64,000 bases of DNA from positions 1 through 64,000 of the forward strand of contig CALKXV010000008.1 of assembly GCA_938005545.1 (NCBI GenBank), in the 5' to 3' direction. Under the pieces are notes generated by a model. It saw nothing but the letters and a program-made list of their open reading frames with translations, was not told where the DNA came from and searched no databases. The translations under genes were made by a program, and so were the position numbers. Below are positions 51,101 to 59,590 of this stretch, piece after piece (position 1 is the first letter of the stretch; every line of letters starts with the position of its first letter). This DNA is from an uncultured Paracoccaceae bacterium. Lineage in GTDB: Bacteria > Pseudomonadota > Alphaproteobacteria > Rhodobacterales > Rhodobacteraceae.

Positions 51101-51331
51101 TCATTCAATATCCCTGCCGACAAAAGCGCGACGGATGTATTGACCGAGGCGGGCATTTCCATCGACGTAAAATGCTCGGATGGGCTGTGCGGTGTGTGCA
51201 AATGCGGGTTGATATCGGGTGACGTCGAACATCGGGATTTCGTTCTTTCAGCGGCCCAACGGAAAGACGCGATCATCCTGTGCCAATCGCGCGCAGCGGC
51301 CCCGGACGGCGTGGTTGAGATCGATTTGTAA
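48122..51331 (+). CDS. Fused reductive dehalogenase-like protein with flavin reductase and 2Fe-2S domains
   Basis: 1069 residues. Residues about 1-300 and 300-640 are two related halves: FPLERLKRQD vs FPFETLKRVD, and IRLLGYDAKAHSA vs IRRLGYKAKAHTV. Each half ends with an NPFLG block. The second half carries two 4Fe-4S motifs: C557xxC560xxC563xxxC567P and a C-x12-C606xxC609xxxC613P set. Then comes a ferredoxin-reductase-like part, with LRQYSM at about 801-806 and GGGIGVTP at about 865-872. Last is a 2Fe-2S domain with C1018x4C1023x2C1026 and C1054. This is the layout of catabolic, oxygen-tolerant RdhA enzymes. There is no Tat signal, so it is cytosolic. Halogenated-aromatic activity is inferred, and cobalamin binding must be checked. 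Confidence 0.88.
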   Translation: MAMTRLFSNKNRPVHLGPFPLERLKRQDSADLNGLPAPAPLNFTRPDEPTSIVNAMAEYQAMMDAIQDGLVNKRRSACPDDATERAQHLKGFGYFSDAAMIGICRLPEAALLDHPWRNPEIDRLADDLKTRQTKTLASGIDMIMADLKDAMEAPPVTITGHTHAIVFLYARPRPGRADEPGTDWLVDAEHHTAALRASETAVILANYIRLLGYDAKAHSASTSDVDLNRLAVEAGLAVAHDAVLQNPFLGDNFGLAALTTTFEMTPDKPLARHQPLWGSKGPAWWAGYRTAKSALNLDPYKKRRYVDGAFPFETLKRVDDPTTFIDEPRVPRVPKRTDMFARAQFGDMGNTVQDGAKGGHYARKSPTASAQRRMLGAFVLLQDGASDDGGRPTDAERNAANVKATSYFLGVDAVGISRCPDWTWYSHDATGKPVDPPHDQAISMIIDQGYETMEGASGDDWISVAQSMRAYLRFSLLGGVIAKHIRRLGYKAKAHTVLDGEVLQPPLLLLAGLGEVSRIGEVILNPFLGPRLKSGVVTTDMPMAHDKPIDFGLQKFCEACNKCARECPSGAITSGPKLMFNGYEIWKSDSQKCATYRITTEGGAMCGRCMKTCPWNLEGLFAEKPFRWAAMKVPSLAPTLAKLDDKVGNGGLNPVKKWWWDLEIKEDGGYQPTRKPVNARNLQPELKLDYADQTLAVYPAPLTPPPWPYPYPMDREAGIDAYNKMITPAAYKSRLTAGKTDGLAHKVGDHDDSPVVEVTVSKVDPRGGNVTLYEFRDPNRGDLPSWTAGAHLDIVVAPEFLRQYSMSGNPSDRSVYQIGVLREDDGRGGSKLMHRIFSEGRRVFLSKPINHFPLIEDASKTFLMGGGIGVTPMIAMGHRLHALQADFELHYSVPSRAAAAYLTDLETVPWADHVTLHVSDEGSRADFSDVLGPYTTGAHVYTCGPDRYMSAVLDAAKAQGFGEDARHLEYFSVPDQPDYENHDFTLKLAQSGQSFNIPADKSATDVLTEAGISIDVKCSDGLCGVCKCGLISGDVEHRDFVLSAAQRKDAIILCQSRAAAPDGVVEIDL

Positions 51332-51476
51332 GCCCGTTTTCAAACCCGTGATCGCCGACCACAAACAAATAACAATCGTGTCATTTTTGAACGGCTTCTT
51401 AAGGGAATTGGTTTTATGCGTTGCCTAGCCAGCACTTTCGTTTATCAAGTTCGCAACAACGACAAGAAGCAGTGAT

Positions 51477-52508
51477 ATGCACCATAGTTCTGAGGCTTTC
51501 GAGCAAGACTCCACCGAACCGAATGCGCGTGATTGGGTCAAAGTACTGGCAGATTATCGGGAACCCAGCGGTCTTCGAAGTACATTTGAATTGGGGGTCA
51601 CCTTGGGGCCCTTCGTTCTGCTTTGGGCAGCGGCCTGGTTCAGCTTGTCAATCAGCCCATGGCTGACACTGTTCATCTCGCTTTGCAACGCAGCCTTTTT
51701 GGTGCGTCTTTTCGCAATCCAGCACGATTGCGGCCATGCCGCCTTCTTCAAAAACCGCACGCTCAGCGATTGGATCGGACGCGTTATCGGTGTTCTGACC
51801 CTGACGCCTTATGACGTATGGCGGCGTGCTCATTCGATCCACCACAGTTCTTCCGGCAACCTTGGACGCCGCGGCATGGGCGATATCCAAACGCTGACGG
51901 TGACGGAATACAAAGCGCTTTCGCCAACCAAACGCTTTATGTACCGCCTTTATCGTCACCCCATCGTTCTTTTTGGTCTTGGGCCGGGATACATCTTTTT
52001 GCTGGAAAATCGGCTACCCCTAGGGTTCACCGACAAGGCAAAGTATTGGATCAGCTCGATGTGCACCAATGCCGCGATCTTTGTCGCCCTTGGCGTGATC
52101 ATCTATTTTGGCGGACTGATGCCGATCCTGCTGATCTTCCTTCCAACGACACTTTTGGCAGCTTCAGCAGGTGTCTGGTTGTTCTACGTCCAGCACCAGT
52201 TTGAGCACACCCACTGGGACGATGACGAAGACTGGGACCTGCACGAAGCAGCGTTGCATGGAAGTTCGCACTATGTGCTGCCGTCAGTTCTGCAATGGTT
52301 GAGCGCCAACATCGGCATCCATCACGTGCATCACCTTTACAGCCGCATCCCGTTTTACCGACTTCCAGAAGTCCTGCGCGATCACGCTGTTTTGGCGGAA
52401 AGCAATCGCATGACGATCCGCGACAGTATTGTGACTGCGAAACTTCACTTGTGGGACGAGAAGAGCAAGCGCCTTTTGTCCTTTGCACAGGCTGAAAAAG
52501 CAACTTAA
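51477..52508 (+). CDS. Fatty acid desaturase
   Basis: 343 residues. The three histidine boxes are HDCGH at residues 83-87, HSIHH at 119-123 and HHVHH at 282-286, the classic membrane desaturase di-iron set. Four membrane helices are visible. It introduces a double bond into acyl chains of lipids; regioselectivity is not predictable. It lies 145 bases after the dehalogenase fusion on the same strand and may be cotranscribed. No strong ribosome site precedes the ATG. Confidence 0.93.
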   Translation: MHHSSEAFEQDSTEPNARDWVKVLADYREPSGLRSTFELGVTLGPFVLLWAAAWFSLSISPWLTLFISLCNAAFLVRLFAIQHDCGHAAFFKNRTLSDWIGRVIGVLTLTPYDVWRRAHSIHHSSSGNLGRRGMGDIQTLTVTEYKALSPTKRFMYRLYRHPIVLFGLGPGYIFLLENRLPLGFTDKAKYWISSMCTNAAIFVALGVIIYFGGLMPILLIFLPTTLLAASAGVWLFYVQHQFEHTHWDDDEDWDLHEAALHGSSHYVLPSVLQWLSANIGIHHVHHLYSRIPFYRLPEVLRDHAVLAESNRMTIRDSIVTAKLHLWDEKSKRLLSFAQAEKAT

Positions 52509-52553
52509 CCAAGGCTTATCAATAGCTTGGCCCAATCGGTTAATCTGATGGGG

Positions 52554-53435
52554 TTACGCCCGCTTTGGGACGCTTTGAACCGGTTCGCTTTGATCACTAC
52601 TGCCCGCAGACAATATCCGATACAGCAATTCCGCCATGCTGGACGTATCCGTCTTGGCGTAAATCGACCGAAGATGCGTGCGAACGGTCGCTTCGGTCAG
52701 GCCCAATTCATCGGTGACGCCTTTCACAGACAATCCACGCGACAAAAGCAGGCACACGCGAAATTCGGCGCGGCTTAATCCTGCCGGGTTAGACATTCCC
52801 AAAATCGGCGCATCCCACTTCAGCTTGTCGGCCTGCACCACATTGCGGGCGCGAACCAGCCGTTCATCCATGCGCGTCTTCGTCACAAGACCGGTTTTCC
52901 GACCGGTCCACGACCGTACGATTGTCGGCAAAAGGCTTTCAAACTCAAGCTTTTCAGATCGCTCAAGACTGCGCCCGAAATGAAATTCGACATAGTCGGT
53001 TTGTTGTTGGTTCGATGCCAGAACCATCACAACAATTTCGCGCATGTCACGATCCAAGCGCCAGTGTGCAAGGGTTTTCGTGGTGCGCCAATTAGGATCG
53101 TCCAAAACGTCGCTTAGAAACCAGATCGTCGAGCCGCGCGCCTGCCCGTAAAAATAGCCCAAAACATCTTTAGCAAGCGATCGGCCCAATCGAGCCAAAT
53201 CCGGCAGACTTGAATAGTAATCAAAGAGAGCAACAGTCCGTGCTCGATCCTCAGAATTCAACTGGCGCGACAACACCGAACATTGCGCGTCAAAACCGTA
53301 GGCAAGCGATGACAAAGCGTCCTGCAACGGCATCGAACCGTGCAATCCGCCACACCAGCCCGCGATACCGTCCAGAACCCGCAACTGCGGGGCCATCCGG
53401 GTTTCGGGCAAAGTGCTGCCATTTCTTCCGTCCAC
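52554..53435 (-). CDS. LuxR-family transcriptional regulator
   Basis: 293 residues with the LuxR HTH at the C-terminus: LSRAEFRVCLLLSRGLSVKGVTDELGLTEATVRTHLRSIYAKT. The N-terminal 220 residues are not a recognisable autoinducer domain. The start is GTG at 53435, with a consensus AAGGAG 7 nt upstream; the frame stays open further up but the longer version has no ribosome site. It is convergent with the desaturase (45 bases) and lies 266 bases downstream of tadC on the same strand. Confidence 0.85.
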   Translation of the reverse strand: MDGRNGSTLPETRMAPQLRVLDGIAGWCGGLHGSMPLQDALSSLAYGFDAQCSVLSRQLNSEDRARTVALFDYYSSLPDLARLGRSLAKDVLGYFYGQARGSTIWFLSDVLDDPNWRTTKTLAHWRLDRDMREIVVMVLASNQQQTDYVEFHFGRSLERSEKLEFESLLPTIVRSWTGRKTGLVTKTRMDERLVRARNVVQADKLKWDAPILGMSNPAGLSRAEFRVCLLLSRGLSVKGVTDELGLTEATVRTHLRSIYAKTDTSSMAELLYRILSAGSSDQSEPVQSVPKRA

Positions 53436-53600
53436 GTTCGTACTCCTTATGACGCACAATAACACAACCAAACGCATTGTTTTGCGTCTGGCAGTCTGCT
53501 CGATGTTACCGGTTGGCCCAGTTTGTAAGTTGCGATCCCCCGCAAGGTGACTGAGCCGGAGTAATGGCAAATAGTCAAGTTGTGGAATTTTGACGATTTT

Positions 53601-53617
53601 CGGAATGCGACATTCCG
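53601..53617. promoter_or_regulatory. Inverted repeat upstream of the LuxR-type gene
   Basis: CGGAATG-CGA-CATTCCG, a perfect 7-base inverted repeat 166 bases before the GTG start. It could be an operator or a small hairpin. Confidence 0.4.
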
Positions 53618-53701
53618 GCTGCATTGTTCGCATTTTAGCAACAAAATGGCTATTCAACCCAGCATTGTATCCAAATACTAGGCTTATTTCCGCTTTAACC
53701 T

Positions 53702-54700
53702 TTACCCGAAGGTACCAGTCCAGCGAATCGCGATCGGCCCCAGAATCAGCAGAAAGAGCGCCGGAAGCATCAAAGACGCCATCACACCCGACATTTTGAC
53801 GGGCAGTTTGTTGGCCATCTCCTGCGCCTTCAATTCACGCGAAATCCGCATTTCGGTCGCATAGGTGGTAAGCGCATCAGATACGCTTGTACCGAACTGA
53901 ATGGATTGCAAAATGACGCTGGCAAAAGACGATACTTCGTCGACATTTGTGCGCGAGGCCATGTCCATTAGCGCTTTCTCGCGCTCACCACCGGCCGCGA
54001 CTTCTAGCTGAACAAGCCGGAATTCTTGTGCAATGGCTGGCGCGGTATGTTCCATTTCGTTCGACACACGCGTCATAGCTGCATCAAAACCAAGACCCGC
54101 TTCAACAGCCACAACCATCAGATCAAGCGCATTCGGGAAGGTTTCGGAAATTTCCAACTGGCGTTCATCCACTTTTGAGCGCAGCCAAAGGACCGGCGCA
54201 AAGAAACCCGTAAGCAGGAATGTCGTCAACAAATAATATGTCAGAAGCCGCCCCGATGGCCCGTTCAGCACATCGCTGACCGCTGCCGGAAGTGGCAAAA
54301 TCGTCGCCTGGTGAAGCACAAGAAACGCCAGAAAAAGCCCGGGCAGTGCAAGCGCCAGAACAACGCGCATGGTGTAATATTTCACGATGGCGTTCTGGCC
54401 GATCATGCCCGCATTCATCAATTGACGCCGGATGCGCGTTCGTTTTTCGCGGTTTTGCGGCATCAGCGCTTTCATGAACCCCTTCGGGTCCACGTCGGCA
54501 TTGTTCAAAAGCCCTGCTTCGAATGCCGACCGTCGCTGGGTCGGTTTGCCGGTGTGATATCGTCGCCCAACCGGGTTTTGCGCGATCAGCCCGCCGAAAA
54601 ATCCATATGCGATCAAGACCGATCCGATAAAAATGCCAAGTGCTGCCAACTCGCCCGATGCACCAAGGCCGCCAAAGAAGTCTGTGATCTGATCCAACAT
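53702..54700 (-). CDS. tadC: Tad pilus inner-membrane protein TadC
   Basis: 332 residues, type II secretion F-domain protein. Several helices: an N-terminal LAALGIFIGSVLIAYGFFGG, a pair near residues 120-175, and a C-terminal pair. The F domain shows NALDLMVVAVEAGLGFDAAMTRVSNEM and VLQSIQFGTSVSDAL. It is the last gene of the tad cluster, 10 bases after tadB. No tadD follows, unlike many Tad loci. Confidence 0.92.
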   Translation of the reverse strand: MLDQITDFFGGLGASGELAALGIFIGSVLIAYGFFGGLIAQNPVGRRYHTGKPTQRRSAFEAGLLNNADVDPKGFMKALMPQNREKRTRIRRQLMNAGMIGQNAIVKYYTMRVVLALALPGLFLAFLVLHQATILPLPAAVSDVLNGPSGRLLTYYLLTTFLLTGFFAPVLWLRSKVDERQLEISETFPNALDLMVVAVEAGLGFDAAMTRVSNEMEHTAPAIAQEFRLVQLEVAAGGEREKALMDMASRTNVDEVSSFASVILQSIQFGTSVSDALTTYATEMRISRELKAQEMANKLPVKMSGVMASLMLPALFLLILGPIAIRWTGTFG

Positions 54701-54710
54701 CGCCCGCGCC

Positions 54711-55688
54711 CTAGAACCGGAAATTCACAAGGCGACGCAGAACCAATCCGTTCAAAACCGTCAGTACGATGATCGCGATGCCCAAGGGGATTGCGCCGGG
54801 TTCATCGGCGATCGAGCCATAATAGCTTGGCGTCAGAACCTGCATCGCCACAAAGATCATCACAGGAATAAAGCTGAGAAACGCCGCCGTCAGCCGCCCT
54901 TCGGCCGTCAGCGCGGTGATTTTCTTGCGCATGTTCAACCGGTCACGAATGGTGCGCGACAGAACGTTTAGCACACGTGCCAGATCACCGCCGGTGCCAT
55001 GCTGGATCGCAATCGCGGTCGACAGGTAATGCACGTCTTCCTGATCAATGCGCAAAGCAAAATCGCGAAAGGCATCTGTCAGATCTTCACCAAAGCTGAC
55101 CTGATCAACCACAATGCCAAACTCAGACCCGATTGGATCAGCCATCTCGTTGGCGACCGAAGACAGCGAGGTGTTCAAAGGATGCCCCACCTTTAGACCG
55201 CGAGCCATCAAATCCAACGCATCCGGCATCTGCTTGACCAACAAGTTCATCCGTTCGTTCCGCTTCATGCGCACCTGCAAAATAGGTATGAAAATGCCCA
55301 AAACAATCGCAAATCCGACCGCGTTCAGCGATGTGATGAATTGGACGGCAATCACAAAGATCGCAATTGCAGCCGCGAAACAGGTGACCAGAAAGGCACC
55401 GGGGGCCATAACGATGCCCGCTTGGCGCAGCACCAACGGTAAATCGCCGACGAACGGCAAACGTTCGACAAAGCTGCGTTTTTCCGTGGGCTTCAGGATC
55501 TTCAGGATTTCTTCGGTCGACGCGCCTTTCTGGATCAACTGCATCCGACGGCTTTTGGCTTTTTCAGCGTGTTCCTTGCGCGACAACAATTGCCGCAGGC
55601 CTTCGAAAACGAGCAGCACACCTACAAAGGCCACGACGTAGACGACGAATTGCAAATCAACCCGTTGAAGGAGATCTTGAAAACTCAT
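54711..55688 (-). CDS. tadB: Tad pilus inner-membrane protein TadB
   Basis: 325 residues with the T2SF domain: MPDALDLMARGLKVGHPLNTSLSSVANEM and AIAIQHGTGGDLARVLNVLSRTIRDR. Helices lie at residues about 12-30, 90-140 (two) and at the C-terminus (two). TadB and TadC form the platform on which the TadA motor acts. The start overlaps the cpaF stop by 4 nt. Confidence 0.93.
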   Translation of the reverse strand: MSFQDLLQRVDLQFVVYVVAFVGVLLVFEGLRQLLSRKEHAEKAKSRRMQLIQKGASTEEILKILKPTEKRSFVERLPFVGDLPLVLRQAGIVMAPGAFLVTCFAAAIAIFVIAVQFITSLNAVGFAIVLGIFIPILQVRMKRNERMNLLVKQMPDALDLMARGLKVGHPLNTSLSSVANEMADPIGSEFGIVVDQVSFGEDLTDAFRDFALRIDQEDVHYLSTAIAIQHGTGGDLARVLNVLSRTIRDRLNMRKKITALTAEGRLTAAFLSFIPVMIFVAMQVLTPSYYGSIADEPGAIPLGIAIIVLTVLNGLVLRRLVNFRF

Positions 55689-57097
55689 GCCGTTCTCTGT
55701 CCATGCGGCGCCAAGGTCATCGGCCCGATTTCAACACCCGCAGCCGCCAGTTGTTCAGCACACTTCGGACGCATGCCTGTCGGCATGAATTCACCCAGAA
55801 CTTCGCCGTTTTCGCCTTTGCCGGTACGTTTGAAGACAAAGATGTCCTGCATGGTGATGGTTTCACCTTCCATTCCGGTGATCTCGGAGATGCTCATGAC
55901 TTTGCGGTTACCATCGGCCAGGCGGTTCAACTGGACGATAAAGTTGATGCCCGAAGCGATCTGACTGCGGATCGCCAACAAAGGCAGATCCAGACCAATC
56001 ATCGACACCATCTGTTCGGTTCGGCTGAGCGCATCGCGCGCGGTGTTTGCGTGAACCGTCGTCATTGATCCATCGTGACCGGTGTTCATCGCCTGAAGCA
56101 TGTCAAAGGTTTCGGCGCCGCGCACCTCGCCCACAATAATCCGGTCCGGGCGCATCCGAAGCGCGTTCCGCACAAGATCACGTTGCGAAATTGATCCCGA
56201 TCCGTTCGGGTTCGCTGGCCGCGTTTCAAGACGCACAACGTGTTCTTGCTGAAGCTGAAGTTCCGCCGCATCTTCGATAGTGACAATGCGTTCGTTTTCG
56301 CTGATTGCGCGCGACATTGCGTTAAGCAACGTCGTCTTGCCCGATCCTGTACCGCCCGAAATCAGGATATTCATGCGGGCCTCGACAAGGCCGTTCAGCA
56401 AGTTGGATGCGCTTTCCGTCAGTGACCCCAGTTCCTGCATCTTGTCCAGAAGGATTGGCTTTTTCGAAAACTTACGAATGGAAAGCGAAGGACCATCAAT
56501 GGCGCAGGGGCGAATGATCGCATTAACCCGGCTGCCGTCGGGCAAACGCGCATCCACCCAAGGTTGGCTTTCATCCACACGGCGACCGATTGACGACACG
56601 ATCTTGTCGATGATCCGAAGCAAATGGCGTTCGTCGCGAAACCGCACACCGGTTGGTTCCAAAACGCCAAAGCGTTCCACATAGACCTTGTCGTGACCGT
56701 TCACCAAAATGTCGTTGACCGTCGGATCTTCCAGCAAAGGCTCCAAAGGGCCATAGCCCAAAACCTCGTGCATCAATTCGTCAACAATGATTTTGAAATC
56801 TTCGGTCCGCATTGGCCGTTTTTCTTCGGCCAGAACCGCTTGGGCGAGGTTGGCAACTTCGCGTCGAAGTTCGTCGGTTTGCACCTTGTCGATGACCGAA
56901 AGGTTCAGCCGTTCCAACAAGGCTTCGTGCAGACGGCTTTTCAACTCAAGCCGGTCAGTCAGATCCTTGTCCCTTGGATTGAGCGATTTTAACGCCTGAG
57001 CTGCCACTGCATCCGCCGCTTCGGTTGCCGGCGTTGCCGCAGGATTGCCCGGTGCCGCGGCTTGTGTGCCATCGGATTTTCCAAAGGACTTAAACAT
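55685..57097 (-). CDS. cpaF: Tad secretion ATPase TadA/CpaF
   Basis: 470 residues. Walker A is [15 protein letters not shown] (about residues 245-260), the Asp box is [10 protein letters not shown], and Walker B/His region shows [32 protein letters not shown]. The N-terminal 60 residues are variable. This is the motor that assembles Flp pili. It lies 13 bases after cpaE. Confidence 0.96.
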   Translation of the reverse strand: MFKSFGKSDGTQAAAPGNPAATPATEAADAVAAQALKSLNPRDKDLTDRLELKSRLHEALLERLNLSVIDKVQTDELRREVANLAQAVLAEEKRPMRTEDFKIIVDELMHEVLGYGPLEPLLEDPTVNDILVNGHDKVYVERFGVLEPTGVRFRDERHLLRIIDKIVSSIGRRVDESQPWVDARLPDGSRVNAIIRPCAIDGPSLSIRKFSKKPILLDKMQELGSLTESASNLLNGLVEARMNILISGGTGSGKTTLLNAMSRAISENERIVTIEDAAELQLQQEHVVRLETRPANPNGSGSISQRDLVRNALRMRPDRIIVGEVRGAETFDMLQAMNTGHDGSMTTVHANTARDALSRTEQMVSMIGLDLPLLAIRSQIASGINFIVQLNRLADGNRKVMSISEITGMEGETITMQDIFVFKRTGKGENGEVLGEFMPTGMRPKCAEQLAAAGVEIGPMTLAPHGQRTA

Positions 57098-57110
57098 AAC
57101 TCACTACTCC

Positions 57111-58316
57111 TTACACACGAACCAAAGCGACATCTTTTGGAAGCTGTGTCAGCGTCGCTCGCGCCAACTGATGGATGCCTTTGGCCAGTTCCGAGCGCGC
57201 TGATACTTCGGACAGGGGTTTGCCAAAATCAATCGCGTTTCGGGCTGCCTTCGGATCGTCGGGTATCCAATGATTGAACGGCACGTCCAACGCCTTGGAC
57301 GCTTCGCGGTGATGTTCGCGCAGCATCATCGGTTTCTTTTCGCGGTTTATGATCATCTCAATCGGCAACGCCGCGTTGTCCGCCAGAACAAAATCCATCA
57401 AACGCCGCGATGCACGCACGGCCGGCACCGTCATATCTGTGACGATGTAAAGCCGGTCAGTTTCCGCCAGAACCGGCTCGATCCACCCCACCAAGGCGCG
57501 CGGCAAATCCACAACCACATAGTCGAACATCGTTTTCAGCGTTGCGATCAGCCCGGCAACCTGTTCGGGCTGCAAACTGTCCAAAGGCGCGAACCGCTGC
57601 GGAGCCGCCAATACCGCAAGGCCAGACGGCAATCGGATCAGCGATTGTTCAACCCAGCTGGTGTCCGGCAAGAAATTCTCGACGGCGAGCTGCAAAAGCC
57701 CCTCTTGTTCTTCGATGTCCAGAAAATCGCCCACGGTCCCGAACTGAAGATCCAGATCAACAATCACGACACGGTTTGACGCTTCTTTCTTGAACGTGCC
57801 GCGCCGGTCTAACAATTGATCCGCCAGATTGACCGCAATCGTGGTAGCCCCAATACCGCCGCGTGCCTGCTGCACCGCAATCACTTTGCCGCGCGTGCCG
57901 ATGCTGGTGTAACGCTCTTCAAGAGCGATGCGCTTCTTCTCGATCCAATGTGCGACCTGTTCGACAATCTCGTTTCCGGGTGACGGAAAGGGAAGCACAT
58001 CGTCCACCCCTGCCCGGGTCAAAGCGCGGGCTTTCGACAAGGGCAAATCCGCATCGGTCAGCGCCAGATAAACCGTGTCAGCACCGCGATGATCTGTCAG
58101 CATTTCGATCGCCGACAAGTCTGCGGCAATCGACGGATCGGTTGCAAAGATCACGATGTCATGGTCCGACGCCAATTCAACCGCCGAGCCATTCATCTGG
58201 CTGACGCTCATGTCCTGACGATTTACGCGGGCCCCTTCAATGGCGTCCAATGCATCGCCAACGGTCGAGGAAATTGCCTCGTCAGACGAAATCAAAAGAA
58301 TGGAGCTGGTACTCAT
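57111..58316 (-). CDS. cpaE: Tad pilus localisation protein CpaE/TadZ
   Basis: 401 residues. An atypical receiver-like N-terminal domain (about 1-130) precedes a MinD/ParA-type ATPase domain with QARGGIGATTIAVNLA, where Ala takes the place of the P-loop Lys, as is common in TadZ/CpaE. VVIVDLDLQFGTVGDFL follows. It positions the Tad machine at the pole in related organisms. It follows the first TadE-like gene by 36 bases. Confidence 0.9.
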   Translation of the reverse strand: MSTSSILLISSDEAISSTVGDALDAIEGARVNRQDMSVSQMNGSAVELASDHDIVIFATDPSIAADLSAIEMLTDHRGADTVYLALTDADLPLSKARALTRAGVDDVLPFPSPGNEIVEQVAHWIEKKRIALEERYTSIGTRGKVIAVQQARGGIGATTIAVNLADQLLDRRGTFKKEASNRVVIVDLDLQFGTVGDFLDIEEQEGLLQLAVENFLPDTSWVEQSLIRLPSGLAVLAAPQRFAPLDSLQPEQVAGLIATLKTMFDYVVVDLPRALVGWIEPVLAETDRLYIVTDMTVPAVRASRRLMDFVLADNAALPIEMIINREKKPMMLREHHREASKALDVPFNHWIPDDPKAARNAIDFGKPLSEVSARSELAKGIHQLARATLTQLPKDVALVRV

Positions 58317-58352
58317 TAGCTTGTTTTCCTTTGGCCCATGTTTGCCATTCGA

Positions 58353-59048
58353 TTATCCCCGCCCGCCGACGTTCAGGTCTTCTGCGGGCAATGTTGTTGA
58401 AATTGCGGGAAACGGAATTGTGGCACCTTCGGTCGGGATGCCATTCGTGTTCTGTACACCGGTGGCTGCGGCCAATGCCGACAACGGCGTTACAAAAGTG
58501 AACGTAAAGTCGCCAAATTCACCATCGTCGGTCGCTGTGCCAACCAACTCTGCCGTAATCAGCGGCGTATAAGGGCCACCAAGAAAGCCAAGTTGTGGAT
58601 CGAATTCGTAACGGATCAAAACGTTGTTGTTCGTTGCATTGTCGGGCAACAGCGGGCGAATGGCGGTCCAGATCTCGGACGCGGCCTGAAAGGCTTCGGG
58701 GTCATCCGGGTTTGCGTTCGACAAAGTACAGGGTGCGGGATTAACCGCAAAACAAAGTCCGGCAGACGCACGACACACGGTGCCCGACGGAAAGGTCGCA
58801 TCCGTCGCGTCAGCGCGCAGATTGGTGCTGGGAACACCAGTGCAGATCGGCGCGCGGACAGATGCGATCCGGGCGGCGCGCTGCATGGCTTTTTCGGCCA
58901 TCACCCAGTTGTAGGTCAAGCGCCCAAAATCAAGCACCGCAAAGAAGATCAGCAGGTAAAGCGCGATACAGATAGCAAATTCGACCATTGTGGTGCCGGT
59001 TTCATCGCGACGGAAATGCGCAAATTGAAACAAGGTGCGCGATTTCAT
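58353..59048 (-). CDS. TadE-like pseudopilin (second copy)
   Basis: 231 residues. Basic N-terminus, then a TadE motif: DETGTTMVEFAICIALYLLIFFAVLDFGRL; cleavage would follow the Gly, placing Glu at +5 of the mature form. The extracytoplasmic part has two close cysteine pairs (around APICTGV and FAVNPAPCTLS). It overlaps the other TadE-like gene by 4 nt and is followed by cpaE. The role is a minor pilin or assembly factor. Confidence 0.85.
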   Translation of the reverse strand: MKSRTLFQFAHFRRDETGTTMVEFAICIALYLLIFFAVLDFGRLTYNWVMAEKAMQRAARIASVRAPICTGVPSTNLRADATDATFPSGTVCRASAGLCFAVNPAPCTLSNANPDDPEAFQAASEIWTAIRPLLPDNATNNNVLIRYEFDPQLGFLGGPYTPLITAELVGTATDDGEFGDFTFTFVTPLSALAAATGVQNTNGIPTEGATIPFPAISTTLPAEDLNVGGRG

Positions 59049-59590
59049 AATCCGAATACCCGCGATTCTTCGTCGACTTCGGTGATGATGTTGTTCAAAA
59101 CCGGTCGACCGTTCAATTCAAGGACATCGCCCAAAGGCAGGATGATTTCCAACCGCGCCCGAACCCGGACAATCGGAACTTCTGCCTGACGATACGTCCC
59201 CTCGCTGACGACACAGCGATACGACGATACGACCCGGCGAAGGCGCACGTTCGTTGGCAGCACGCCAACTTCATTGATCAGGTTCCGTTCGACGATGGTA
59301 TAAAAGACATCCGGCGAACCGCCCCGCGATATATTGATGACAGCACCTGCCCCATCCGTCTCGCCTTCGCAGACATCCGAATCCAATGTCCGCGCCGCGT
59401 ATCGCGTTGCATCGCGAACCCCGGATACTGCCCCTTGGAACGAAAAGAAGGTGCGTCCGAATTCCACGATCACAAAGAATGCCAACAGGAAAACCGGCAG
59501 GAACAGTGCGAATTCAACAAGCGCAACACCGTCATCGCGCCGACAGAATTGCCGCACGCGTCTCAGATGATTTGCCAATGCGCACCTCAT
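59045..59590 (-). CDS. TadE-like pseudopilin (first copy)
   Basis: 181 residues. Motif RDDGVALVEFALFLPVFLLAFFVIVEFGRTFF gives a Gly cleavage site and Glu at +5 of the mature chain. The extracytoplasmic part contains two cysteines (SDVCEGETD and SSYRCVVSEG). It overlaps tadG by 4 nt upstream and the other TadE-like gene by 4 nt downstream. Paired TadE/TadF genes are usual in Tad loci. Confidence 0.86.
   Translation of the reverse strand: MRCALANHLRRVRQFCRRDDGVALVEFALFLPVFLLAFFVIVEFGRTFFSFQGAVSGVRDATRYAARTLDSDVCEGETDGAGAVINISRGGSPDVFYTIVERNLINEVGVLPTNVRLRRVVSSYRCVVSEGTYRQAEVPIVRVRARLEIILPLGDVLELNGRPVLNNIITEVDEESRVFGL

Noticed and set aside
51417..51476. 19-residue ORF just before the desaturase gene
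   Set aside because: Too short and without features; a leader peptide is possible but nothing supports attenuation.
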